Source of the DNA: Cymodocea nodosa
Taxonomy: Eukaryota; Streptophyta; Magnoliopsida; Alismatales; Cymodoceaceae
Reading direction: 5' to 3'
Assembly (NCBI GenBank): GCA_036874045.1
Contig: CM072335.1
Span: 7,894,001 to 7,958,000 of the forward strand
DNA: 64,000 bases
The translations under genes and the position numbers were made by a program. Below the pieces are notes generated by a model. It did not search any database. It had not been told where the DNA came from and worked only from the letters and a program-made list of their open reading frames with translations. Shown here in pieces: positions 11,824 through 22,914 of the stretch (position 1 is the first letter of the stretch; every line of letters begins with the position of its first letter).

Positions 11824-12227
11824 TGTTAGGACCTAATGGCTTACCAAAGGGGGGGGTGAATGATAAGATTTAATTTCTTAAATGCAATTTTAGGATTTTA
11901 ACAATGAATGACTAATTGACAGTTTAATTCAGCAAGCATGAAATGATTTTTCTAAGTGCAAATACAAAGTAAAAGAAGATAATACACATAGAGATTTTTA
12001 GGTGGTTCACTACTAACACCTAGTCCACCCCCAAGGGATACTTGAGCTTTACTAATCTTCCCAAACTTACAAACACTTGCTTTAAGGTCAAAGCAAGAAC
12101 CAACCAATCGAACTGAGCTTTCTAGTTGTAGCTCTAACCAACCTATCTCTGAAGTTATCGATTGGTACATTTCAGTAAACTATTAGCTTGAAGAAATCAG
12201 AGTGTATTTGCGTGGAGAGCTCTAGAC
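11824..12227 (-). repeat. 5' LTR of element D, truncated
   Basis: This piece matches 6471-6877 of the other LTR. Homology ends abruptly after TCTAGAC at 12227, so about 950 bp of LTR is missing. The next base begins element B, so this is a deletion or recombination junction. Confidence 0.75.
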
Positions 12228-13623
12228 AGACAAATATAGAAATTTAAGAATTACAGAATGACTCTATTACACAGATAGATATAGAACATTCTTTCATACA
12301 AAGACAGTTGTTTAATAAATCACTTATAGAAATACATGTTGCTGATATAGAACATACTACATTGACTGTTGATAATGATATAGAAATGTTAGTTGTCGAT
12401 TTATTTGAAGAAAACCAAACAAAAGCAGCTCAATAAACTATTCATACGACCATACCAGATTCTTCAGACATTTTTACAAGTTTTGATAGAAACTTCTCTA
12501 GTTTTGATAGGTTTGAACATGAAGATGCTACTGATAACATTGAAACAAGTCCTAGGTTAGAAAATCATGACAGAAAAATACCTAATCCTGAATAGACTTT
12601 AGAAGAAAATACATTATTATGGTTTAGAAATAGATCCTATTATGAGAAATTTCAAACATATAAAACTTTCACAATTTTATATTCAAGACTAGTTAAGTTT
12701 GAAGGGATGGCAAACATAAAAGAAATGTTTGAATTTCAAGGCTTGTTGACTCTACTTCCACAACAATCAGGTCATCTTGTTATACTAGAACTTGTAAGTT
12801 GTTTTTACTCAAACTTAATAGTGGAAGAATGTATTCTTGTTTCAAATATACAAGAATTAGATATATATTTAACTTCAAAAATACTTTATCAAGTACTTGG
12901 TCTGAAAAATGAAAGAGTTAAATTATTAGAAAGAAAATAGGTTTATCAGTTGGGATGAGACGTTAAGAGTTTAGCTAAAGATCTGACTACCAACAATCAA
13001 ATGAGATTATTAAATGATTTAAATGGCCAAGCACATTTTATTGTAAAAATATTGCATACTTCATTGTTTTAGAGGTTTGGTCATGGTGCAAAGGTTGGCA
13101 AATGCTATCTTTATGCTACATATGCAATGATTAATCATATATAAGTGAACTGGCATGATATTTTTGTTTCTCATATTTTAAACTTGCAGAGTAAATTATT
13201 TTATGGTGATACACTTTTAAGAATTGTGGTAAGTCAAATAGATATTACACCTTGGCCATAGAAAAGATTAAAGTTAAGATCTTTCTCTGCAAAAGAACTT
13301 CGAAAATACCAGGAAATAAATACACTGTAATTCGACAACAACAACAACAACAATAGGATAAGCAAACTCAATCATAGCAGTAACAACAACAATCGACATA
13401 GTTTTTAGAACAACAGCAACATATAATACATGAACAACATATAGATACACATACAAGTACACATATCGATACACATACAGATATAAATACAGAATTTTTA
13501 CAGCAACCATCACAAGTTTCACATTCAGATTTAGATCAACCAATAATTGATCCGATCAATAGAGTAAGTACAGAAATTGCAAGGCAAATTTCAGATATTC
13601 TGTTAAATATTTTTCAAAGATAA
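12228..13623 (+). pseudogene. Last ORF of B: plant-transposon domain plus Gln/His-Thr repeats
   Basis: The frame can be followed with stops from 12228. After an acidic N-terminal part it has MANIKEMFEFQGLL, FYSNLIVEECILVSNIQEL, a segment like ILYQVLGLKNERVKLLE, then LLNDLNGQAHFIV and YLYATYAMINHI. These align in order with ORF1 of copy A and with the PF20167-type putative plant transposon protein domain. The end is a poly-Gln run (about 13335-13430), a His/Thr/Asp repeat and a short C-terminal tail ending at TAA 13621-13623. It sits in the env position of SIRE-type elements, between pol and the polypurine tract. No transmembrane segment was noticed. Function unknown. Confidence 0.55.
13330..13495 (+). 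repeat. CAA triplet run and GATACACATACA-type tandem repeat
   Basis: A CAACAACAACAA run at about 13335-13352 is followed by CAGCAACA-rich sequence. Four or five units of about 12 bp like GATACACATACA follow at 13441-13492. In frame they encode poly-Gln and a Thr-His/Asp repeat in the last ORF of B. Confidence 0.7.
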
Positions 13624-13958
13624 AGAGACTTGTGATTATACAAATTATGTATTGCATGATTTATTCATTGTAATTTGTAACCAAAAGTTACTTATGTAAA
13701 GAAATTACATTGTGTAAACTGTTTACTGCATTTAATGTTATACACTTGTTTTCGACAATTCTTGTTTAAAATAATTTTATTTAAACAGTTTATTCTTATC
13801 CACGAAAGTTATGCATGTTTAAAAATTTCTTTTTGAATGATATATACTTAGCAAATTTTTCTTCCTTACATTTTATTTACTTTTTTATAATGCCAAAAAG
13901 GGGGAGAAGATAGATTATTTGACTTATTAGGTTTTGGCATCATCAAAAAGGGGGAGAT

Positions 13959-15042
13959 TGTTAGGAATTTTGTTTTGATGATAAATACTTTATTAACAAT
14001 TTTAAATAAGTCTAAATAATATTTTTAAGTATAATAGTCACGTAATTAAATGTTGACAAGTTATTAGAAAGTTTCATTTAAAATTTCAGATAATTAACTT
14101 TCAGATAGTTAGATTTCTGAATAGTTAAATTGTTTGGATAGTTAGATTTTCGAATAGTTAAGCTTTCGAATAGTTAGTGTTTCAATTTAGTTGAAGAGTT
14201 ATGTTAAAAACTCATGATACAGAAAATATAACAATAAAGCATATCATGCTTTTCAATAAAAACACACGTTAACTTAACGTTTAGTTAAATGAGAAATTAA
14301 TGCAACGAAATGACTAGTTATTTAACTTAGTATAATTTCATATCCAATATAGACAAGTATTTATATCAGTAAACTTTTTCTGTATTAATTGATGTTCTTA
14401 ATGTCCTTTCAAAAGCAATAGTAATTGAGCAAATATGATTACTTTCATTCAGCACACATCATCAAAACAAAATATTCAATAGTGAGTAAAAAAGCAAACA
14501 AACTCATTAAGTTAGTATTGTACACGTGGTGAAATTAAAGCTTATGAATGTTATAATGTATCACATGAGTTGTACATGTTTAACTCATTAAGTTAACAAA
14601 ACTAAATGCATTGAGTTGCTATATTGAACACTAAGGCAACGCATTAGGTTAGTGTTATAAACTTAAAGTTATTATTATTGCACGTGGTAAATACCTTATT
14701 ATAAAAACATTTGTTTTTACTAATTTGTTGAGTTATCTGTAACACAACAGAGTTGGTTCATTGAGTTACCGTAACATCACGAAGCTAGTTTGTTGAGTTA
14801 GCGTAACACCACGAACTTAGTTCGTTAAGTTAGCTACAATACTAGTCACATGAGTTGGCACATGAGGAACTCATTAAGTTAGAAACATTAAGTTATATAT
14901 CTACCTATTTTACTCATTTAGTTATATTAAAGTAATGACTTCTTATTACACTTGATGAAAAATTTTGGACGGGAAATTTTATTTTGTAGGAAATTTTTCA
15001 AAGATCCAGGATTGATGATTAAAGAAAATTTGAAATGTAAGC
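13959..15042 (+). repeat. 3' LTR of B, left part
   Basis: It begins TGTTAGGAATTTTG. Bases 14089-14190 are a run of GATAGTTAG-type words (CAGATAGTTAG, GGATAGTTAG, CGAATAGTTA). Bases about 14720-14890 are an array of roughly 32-bp palindromic units of the form GTTCGTTGAGTTA...GTAACACCACGAAC. The last five bases, TAAGC, are the target duplicated by E. Confidence 0.75.
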
Positions 15043-16451
15043 TGTTAGGACCCTAGTATTTTGATAATGCAAAAACCTGTGTAAGGAATCATATTGTATT
15101 TCACAGATAAGTCAATGCAGCAAAAGATCAAAAGGCAGACAAACAAGATGCAAATAATTCCAGAATATGCTGGTATAGAGCTACAAAAAAATCAGCCAGT
15201 TACAGGCTTAAGTATCCAAAGAGTTAATTTAAAGCAACAGCAACATTGTCAGACAGTTAAAAGAATAACTATCCGAAATCATAAAGCCTTTGGAGAGTTG
15301 TGAAAGATTGTTAGTTGAATGATCAGAAAGTTAAGGAGTTAACTATCTAAAAGCTCAAGGAAAATCAAAAAGTTAGAAAGGCTAACTATCCAAAACTTAA
15401 GTCATTCAATTACCTATGTGCAGAAATCCAGAACAGAAGCTTAAAGGACTTTTCGGGGAGTTAGAAAGCTAACTATCCGAAATTTGAAAAGTTTTGATGA
15501 GTTACAGGTATAACAATCCAGAACTTAAGTTAGCTAATTATGCACGTACAGAATTAAAAAGATAGTAGTCGAAAGCTTAAAAGAAAAATCAAAAAGTTAC
15601 TGCAACTAATTATTCGAAAGTCAAGAGTTTTTTCGGCAAGTTAAAACTACAAGTCTTCGAAAACTTGACACCTCACGTGAACAACTTAAAATCCTCACGT
15701 GACAGACAACAGGATGTAAGTGAAGTTTCGGTAAGTTACAGACACTTTTCGATGAGTTATTCATATAACATCCAAAAATCAAAGGAAATCAGAGGGTTAC
15801 TTATTGAACATCAGACAAAATAGTAACTTACCATATTTAGGTCTGATTATTTAGCAAGTATAGTAAAATACATCCGTTGAAAGAAAAATATGATTGTTAT
15901 ACCTTTTGGTATAAATATGAGAAGTTTAAGAGAAGATCAGATAGAGATAATGACCATACATTATACTGTGAGCTACACAAAATTTCAGATACACTCTCAA
16001 GTCTGCAATAGTCAAGTATACTCTTAAAGATCCACTGTAGAAAAGCTCCCTATGCCAAAACTCTGATAGAAAAGTTTAAAGCTGTTGGTTCATGAGTTTT
16101 AACCTGAAAACTCATTGTTGGTTGAGAGCTTCAACCTGAAAGCTTGGAAGAAAGGTTGGTTATTGAGCTTATACCTAAAAGCTCTAAGTGTTGGTTCTTG
16201 CTTCAACCTGAAAGCAAGTGTTGTAAGTACTTGTCTACTTAGTGAAGCCCAAGTGTATCTTAGGGGTGGACTAGCCAAGTTGATGAACCACCTAAAAATT
16301 TGCTATGTTATTTTCTTTTTACTGTTTTGGTTTACATTTAATTCATTTCATCTCACTGTTTTGTAGAATCAATCAATTCTAAGTTAAAAGAATTAAAATT
16401 TACACACCTTCACCATTCACCCCCCCTCTAGTGAGCCTATCAATCCTAACA
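15043..16451 (+). repeat. 5' LTR of E
   Basis: 1409 bp, TGTTAGGA...TCCTAACA. It contains the same module array as the 3' LTR, with more mutations, between about 15265 and 15780. Confidence 0.92.
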
Positions 16452-16453
16452 AT

Positions 16454-16465
16454 TGGTATCAGAGC
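16454..16465 (+). promoter_or_regulatory. Primer-binding site of E
   Basis: TGGTATCAGAGC, the plant initiator-Met tRNA primer site, two bases after the LTR. Confidence 0.93.
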
Positions 16466-16499
16466 TTGGTTAATCCATCATAAGATTTAACCATCTATA

Positions 16500-17390
16500 T
16501 TTGTGGTTTAATTTGCTGAGGGACAAAACATCCACAGACCTCCTCTATTCGATGGTTCCAATTATAATTATTGGAAGAATAGAATGGAGTGTTTCCTTAG
16601 GAGTTCTGATGTAAAACTCTGGAAAATTGTTCTTGGAACTACACTTTCAACCAGTAATGTTATGAACTAGTCTGAGGAGGATGAAAGAATCATCTAGTTA
16701 GATGCTAGAGAGCTGACTGTCATATATTGTGCACTAACTACTGAACAATATAACAAAGTGTCTGCATATATGTTTGCTCATGAGGCTTGGAAAATCCTTC
16801 AAGTTACTCACGAAGGCACAAGCCAAGTGAAGGATACTAAAATCACCATTCTATTGAGAAAACTAGAACTGTTTAAAATGGATGATAATGAAAACATAAC
16901 TGAAATGTTTTCAAGATTTACTGAAATTATTAACAGTCTGAAAGGCCTGGGAAAGGAATTTTCTTCTCATGAATAGGTACAAAAGATCTTGAGAAGTTTA
17001 ACTATCGAGTGGAAACAGAAATCCACATCTATCCAAGATTCCAAGGATCTCAATAATTACACGGTTGAAGAATTGTTTGGCAATCTTCTGGCCCACGAAG
17101 TTCAAATGAAAGACTGGAAGGAACAAGAGGGAACAGTTGAAAAGAAAAAGGAAATTGCATTTCCTTCAACTGAAGAAGCTCTAAGTTCAGATGATGATGA
17201 GATCATGTTGCTGGCAAGGAACTTTAGAAAGTTCATGAAGAAAAAGAATAAGACCAACTCCTCCAAAAGAACTGTCCCTACATGTTTCAAATGCAAAAGG
17301 CAAGGACACATATAGACTTTCTATCCATTTTAGACAGAAGAGGATCAGGTAAATAAGAAGAAGAGATGGAAGGACAAAAAGAAGATGGCA
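16500..17390 (+). pseudogene. Gag of E (SIRE type)
   Basis: No clear start ATG; the conserved frame begins near 16521 (PPLFDGSNYNYWKNRMECFL). It then has AHEAWKILQVTHEG, VKDTKITILLRKLELFKM, MFSRFTEIINSLKGLGKEF, QKILRSLTIEW and VEELFGNLLAHEVQMKDW. The zinc knuckle at about 17281-17325 reads CFKCKRQGHI but its last Cys is Tyr (TAT). In-frame TAG stops lie at 16668, 16695, 16974, 17313 and 17331. Gag would form the virus-like particle in the cytoplasm. Confidence 0.9.
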
Positions 17391-20300
17391 CTCAAAGCTA
17401 CGTGGGATGACAGTAGTTCATCAAGTAGCTCATCTGATTCTAAAGATGAAGCTGCAACCAATGTGTACTTTGCAACTCAAGAGGTATGTTCCACTTCTTC
17501 CTCTAGTTCAGAAAATGAGCATGATGAAATAGATATTAATAGTCTTTTGTCTACTGTAGATAATCTATATATTAAATGTAGGGAATTTAAGAAAGAAATT
17601 AAAAGGTTGAATAATTGCTTAGAAGATTCTTTTGTTGAATTAGAAACAACTGTAGTTGAAAATAGAAATCTGAAATCTAACTTGGATAAATATAGTTGTG
17701 ATAACTGTAAATTAAAAGAAGAAAATAAAAACTTATTAACTACAATATTTGATCTAAAAAATACCATATGTAAATTTACTCAAGGTCAAAAAGGACTAAA
17801 TAAAATGATAAGATCTCAACGACCTAATGGAAGTAAATATGGCCTAGGGTATGCTACACCATAGGAAGTACCTTATTGTGGTAGAATGATTCAATCATAT
17901 AGAGATGGCACCACTATATTTGCCATCAAAAGAAGATCAGGTTATGTGTGGCTGTCAAGAGGCAACAGATTTAATGTTTTAAGGACTAATTCTACTGGAC
18001 CCAAGAAGATTTGAGTACCAAAAGCCTTAATTTCAGTATAATTTGCAGGATGACAAGGAGCTCCAAGCACATATAACAAAATAGATTGTAGACAGTGGAT
18101 GCTCAAAGCACATGATAGGTAAGAAAAGATTTCTTGATTCTATTCAAAGTTTAAGTTCAAGATCTGTTAAATTTGGAAATAATGAAAAGTGTAAAATAAC
18201 TACTATAGAAAATATCACATCAGAAAATGATATAATTGAGAATGTCTTGCATGTCAATGGATTAAAACAAAACTTATTAAGTATAGGACAATTATGTGAT
18301 AAAGGTTATACAATTTCTTTTACTACTGAAAATTGTTACATTATTGATCCGGCAACAAATGAAATAAAATTTACTGGTATTAGAAATTGTTCTATTTATA
18401 CATTAAACTTTCCATATGAAAATACTACAATCAATTCCTATTTGGTAGCATCCAGGGAAGATGATTGGTTGTGGCATAAAAGACTTGGTCACATTAGTAT
18501 GAAGACTCTTAGAAAGTTATCTAATGGTGATCTTGTCAAGGGATTGCCTAAACTTACATTCAAGAAAGATAGGGTGTGCAGTGATTGTATGCTAGGAAAA
18601 TAGAAGAGAACTTCTCTCCATAGCAAACATGAAATTTCAACCAAAAGGCCATTAGAACTTTTACATCTGGATCTGTTTGGCCCAACCCAAATTTCAAGCC
18701 TTGTAGGTCGAAAATATACTCTTGTTATTGTAGATGATTTTTCTAGATTAACCTAGGTAATATTTTTGACTCATAAAAATGAGGCATGCAGTGAGTTCCA
18801 AAATTTTTGCATTAGAATTCAAAACCAAAAGGAACTAATAGTAAAGAAAATCAGAAGTGATCATGGAGGAGAATTTGAAAATCATGAGTTCGAAAATCTG
18901 TGCAACTCATTTGGAATTTTGCATGAATTCTCTTGCCCTAGAACTCTAGCTTAAAATGGAGTAGTAGAAAGAAAGAATAGGACATTGCAAGAAATGACTA
19001 AAACTATGTTAAATGCCACTAATCTGCCAAAATTTCTTTAGGTTGAAGCTGTAGGTACAGCCTGTCATATCTCCAACAAAACTCACATCAGACCTATAAT
19101 GAATAAGATACCTTTTGAAATTTGGTTTGATAAGACTCCAAATGTTGGTTACTTTAAGACATTTGGTTGCAAATGCTTTGTATTAAACACTGAAAATGCT
19201 AAAGATAGGTTTGATGCAAAATCTGAACCTGCCACACTTGTTGGATACTCATCTAGAAGCAAAGCTTACAGAGTATATGTTACTAAAGACAAAAGAGTAG
19301 AAGAAAGTATAAATGTTCAATTTGATAAAGATCTGATATAGAATTTCAAGAATCTGAATATTGACAGTGATAGTGAAAATGAATATTTGGAGAAAGGCAA
19401 TTGCAAGCAAAAACTCAAATCCCAAGCTTTAGATCAGAATCAACAAAGTTGGAAGTTCAAATTTGATCACCCCATGAAACAAATAATTGGAAATATAACC
19501 AAAGGGGTACAAACGAGAAGCAAAGCACAAGATATCTGCAATTTCTGTGCATTTGTGTCAGAAATAGAGCCAAAATTAGTAGATGAAGTCTTTAAGGATA
19601 TTTACTAGACTATGGCTATGCAGGAAGAATTAAATCAATTTCAAAAAAATAATGTCTAAAATTTAGTGGAAAAACCTGCAAGAAAATCCATCATTGGAAC
19701 TAAATGGATTTTCAGAAACAAATTAGATGAAGAAGGAAACATACTCAGAAATAAAACTCGACTGGTTGCACAAGGCTATAATCAACAAGAAGGTATTGAC
19801 TATGAAGAAACTTTTGCACCTGTAGTCAGAATAGAAGCTATCAGAATGTTGCTTGCCTTTGCAAGCAATATGAGAATAAAATTGTTTCAGATGGATGTGA
19901 AAAGTGTCTTTTTGAATGGAGAAATTCAGGAAGAAGTTTTTGTTAAACAACCTCCCGAATTTGAAGATGAAGTCAAGCTAAATCATGTCTTCAAATTAAA
20001 CAAAGCTTTATATGGTCTGAAATAGGCACCTAGGGCATGGTATGAGAAACTAAAAAAATTCTTAACTAAAAATGACTTCTCTATAGGCAAAGTGGACAGC
20101 ACTTTGTTTATCAAAACTATTGATTTGCACATTTTAATCGTACAGATATATGTTGATGATATAGTTTTTGGAGCTACATCAGAAAAACTCTATCATGGAT
20201 TTCAAAATTTGATGAAAAATAAATTTAAAATGAGCATGATGGGAGAATTGAAGTTTTTCTTAGGGTTACAGATCCATCAAGTGCGAAAGGGCATCTTTAT

Positions 20301-21095
20301 CAACAAAGAGAAATACTGCAAAGAGATGTTAAAGAAATTTGGCTATGAAAACATTAAATCTGCAAATACTCCAATGAGTTCAAGTACAAAACTAGAAATT
20401 GATGACTCAAGTGTTGCAGTAGATCAAAAGAAATATAGAGGCATGATTGGATCTCTGTTGTATCTTTCAACAAGTAGGCTAGATATCATATTTAGTGTAT
20501 GCTTGTGTGCTAGATTTCAAGCATCACCAAGGGAATCTCATCTGAAACAGTAAAAAGAATTTTCAAATATCTACAAAGTACTAAAGATTTCAGATTATAC
20601 TACTCAACTGACAGCAGCCTAACATTAACAAGCTATAGTGATGTAGATTATGTAGGTAGCAAATCTGACAGAAAAAGTACTAGTGGCACATGCTAACTAC
20701 TTGGAAATTCATTAATCTTCTAGTTCAGTAGGAAACAAAACTGTATTGTATCTACTACTAAAGCCGAATATATTGCAACAGGTCTATGTTGTGCTCAAAT
20801 TCTGTGGATGCAGCAAACTTTAGCAAACTACAGATTGAAAATTCAGAATACAGTCATATTTTGTGATAACAACAGTGCAATCAATTTATCTAAGAATAAA
20901 GTACTTCATTCCAGAGCCAAGCATATCGAGATCAAACATCATTTTCTGAGAGATCATGTGGAAAAAGGGAACATCTCACTCAAGTTTGTGCCAACAGAAA
21001 ATCAACTTGCAGATATTTTCACCAAATCTTTAAATGAATCAACTTTTAATCATATTAGAAGAAATCTAGGCATATGTTCATTACAAGATCTTTAA
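17391..21095 (+). pseudogene. Pol of E: protease, integrase, reverse transcriptase, RNase H
   Basis: A Ser-rich and coiled-coil linker (17385-17864) comes first. The protease motif VDSGCSKHMIG is at about 18085-18117. The integrase zinc finger is WHKRLGHISMKTLRKL with CSDCMLGK (18472-18600). The core holds LHLDLFGPTQIS, RSDHGGEFEN and NGVVERKN, and the tail GYSSRSKAYRVYV. RT has GTKWIFRNKLDEEGN, ALYGLK before a TAG, and YVDDIVFGA (about 20150). RNase H has TKAEYIA and CDNNSAINLSKNK and ends at 21093-21095. Frameshifts fall near 18043 and 20548. Stops at 17862, 18012, 18082, 18601, 18754, 18952, 19039, 19339, 19606, 19657, 20023, 20694 and 20721 are mostly TAG. Confidence 0.92.
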
Positions 21096-21219
21096 ATACT
21101 TTTATTATTCCTCAAGTTCACCATATGGGAGCTTACTTTTTGCTAACATGTACTCGTGCAGGACATATTAGATATCAGTTTTACAGTTTTATAGATATCA
21201 ATCACCTTTTTATATAATG

Positions 21220-21495
21220 ACAAAAAGGGGGAGAAGAATATGGATATTGGAGAAGAATATAGAAACTTACAGTATTTCCAGCACAGATAGAAGGAGAAGT
21301 ATTAAAATGGGGAAGAAAATCTCAATACATAGATAGGGGGAGAAGACAACACAGTCAAGGGGAGGAATCTCACCACTTCATTATATTCATTGTAAATCAT
21401 TGTTTTACTTAGTTTCTATGTGACTGAATGTATAGAAACAATCTAGGGAGTGAAATAAATGTAAAGGATTTTGTCATTATCAAAAAAGGGGAGAT
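21220..21495 (+). promoter_or_regulatory. 3' purine-rich signals and polypurine tract of E
   Basis: GACAAAAAGGGGGAGAAG at about 21219 and CAAAAAAGGGGAGAT at 21481-21495 are the double purine signals usual at the 3' end of SIRE-type elements. The second touches the 3' LTR and is the likely plus-strand primer. Confidence 0.85.
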
Positions 21496-22909
21496 TGTTA
21501 GGACCCTAGTATATTGATAATGCAAAAACCTGTGAGAGGAATCATATTGTATTTCACAAATAAGTTAGTGCAGCAAAAGATTAGAAGGCAAACAAACAAA
21601 ATGCAGATAATTCTAGAATGTGCTACTATAGAGCTACAGAAAAATCAGATAGTTACAGGCTTAAGTATTCAAAGAGTTAATTTAAAGCAACAGCAACACT
21701 ATCAGACAATTAGAAGAATAACTATCCGAAATCATAAAGCCTTCAGAGAGTTATGAAAGATTGTTAGTTGAATGATCAGAAAGTTAAGGAGTTAACTATC
21801 CGAAAACTCAAGGAAAATCGGAAAGTTAAAAAGGCTAACTATCTGAAACTTAAGTCATTCAATTACCCACGTGCAGAAATCCAGAACAGAAACTTAAAGG
21901 ACTTTTCGGAGAGTTAGAAAGCTAACTATCCGAAATTTGAAAAGTTTCGGTGAGTTACAGGTATAACCATCCAGAACTTAAGTTAGCCTATTATGCTCGT
22001 GTAGAATTAAAAAGATAGCAGTCAAAAGCTTAAAAGAAAAATCGGAGAGTTACTGTAGCTAACTATCCAAAAGTCAAGAGTTTTTTCAGTAAGTTAAAAC
22101 TACAAGTCTCTGAACACTTGACACCTCATGTGAATAGCTTAAAATCCTCACGTGACACAGACAACAGGTTGTAAGTGAAGTTTCGGTAAGTTACGGACAC
22201 TTTTCGGTGAGTTATTCATATAACCATCTGAAAATCAAAGGAAATCGGAGGGTTACTTACTGAACATCAAACAGAACAATAGCTTACCATATTTAGGTTT
22301 GATTATTTAGCAAGTACAGCAGAATACATTTGTTGGAAGAAAAATATGATCGTTATAACATTTGGTATAAATATGAGAAGTTTAAAAGAAGATCAGATAG
22401 AGATAATGATCATACATTATACTGAGCTACACAAAATTCCAGATACATTCTCAAGTCTGCAACAGTCAAGTATAGTCTTAAAGATCCACTACAGAAAAGA
22501 TCCTTGTGCCAAAACTCTAATAGAAAAGTTTAAAGTTGTTGGTTCGTGAGTTTCAACCTGAAAACTCATTGTTGGTTGAGAGCTTCAACCTGAAAGCTCG
22601 AAAGAAAGGTTGGTTATTGAGCTTATACCTGAAAGCTCTAAGTGTTGGTTCTTGCTTCAACCTGAAAGCAAGTGTTGTAAGTACTTGTCTACTTAGTGAA
22701 GCCCAAGTGTATCTTGGGGGTGGACTAACCAAGTTGGTGAACCACCTAAAATTTGCTATGTGTTATTTTCTTTTTACTATTTTGGTTTACATTTAATTCA
22801 TTTCATCTCACTATTTTGTAGAATCAATCAATTCTAAGTCAAAAGAATTTAAATTTACACACCTTCACCATTCACCTCCCCCCATTTGGTGAGCCTATCG
22901 ATCCTAACA
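21496..22909 (+). repeat. 3' LTR of E, with palindromic module array
   Basis: 1414 bp. Between 21720 and 22260 six or seven modules occur of the form TTCGGAGAGTTAG...GCTAACTATCCGAAA, each an imperfect inverted repeat with a short loop. The best copies are at about 21817, 21905, 21947, 22042 and 22186. The polypyrimidine-like CACCTCCCCCCA near 22873 is typical just before the LTR end. Confidence 0.92.
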
Positions 22910-22914
22910 TAAGC

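Larger units (their letters stand above)
6471..12227 (-). mobile_element. SIRE-type Copia retrotransposon D (truncated 5' LTR, internal deletion)
   Basis: Reading on the minus strand there is a 5' LTR remnant (12227-11824), a primer-binding site at 11821-11810, gag, protease, integrase and reverse transcriptase pieces, a polypurine tract at about 7840-7827 and a 3' LTR (7826-6471). The pol motifs and the purine-rich 3' signal match element E, a SIRE/Maximus-like lineage. RNase H and the end of reverse transcriptase are missing: the RT frame stops near 7846, directly at the polypurine tract, whereas in E about 1 kb separates these points. No target duplication is visible because the right LTR breaks off at 12227. 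Confidence 0.85.
15043..22909 (+). mobile_element. Complete SIRE/Maximus-type Copia retrotransposon E
   Basis: It has a 5' LTR 15043-16451, primer-binding site 16454-16465, gag, pol, polypurine tract 21481-21495 and 3' LTR 21496-22909, total 7867 bp. The target duplication TAAGC is exact (15038-15042 and 22910-22914). The LTRs begin TGTTAGGA and end TCCTAACA. By hand count the first 265 bp of the two LTRs differ at about 9% of positions, nearly all transitions, so the insertion is not recent. About 18 in-frame stops and at least two frameshifts disable it. No env-like ORF is seen between RNase H and the purine signals at about 21225-21495. Confidence 0.93.

Noticed and set aside
16500..21095. 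A changed genetic code with TAG read as Gln
   Set aside because: TAG also stands at Trp places and TAA/TGA stops occur too. TBCCD1 exons use ordinary CAG, CAA and TGG with no in-frame TAG. Decay of dead elements explains it better.
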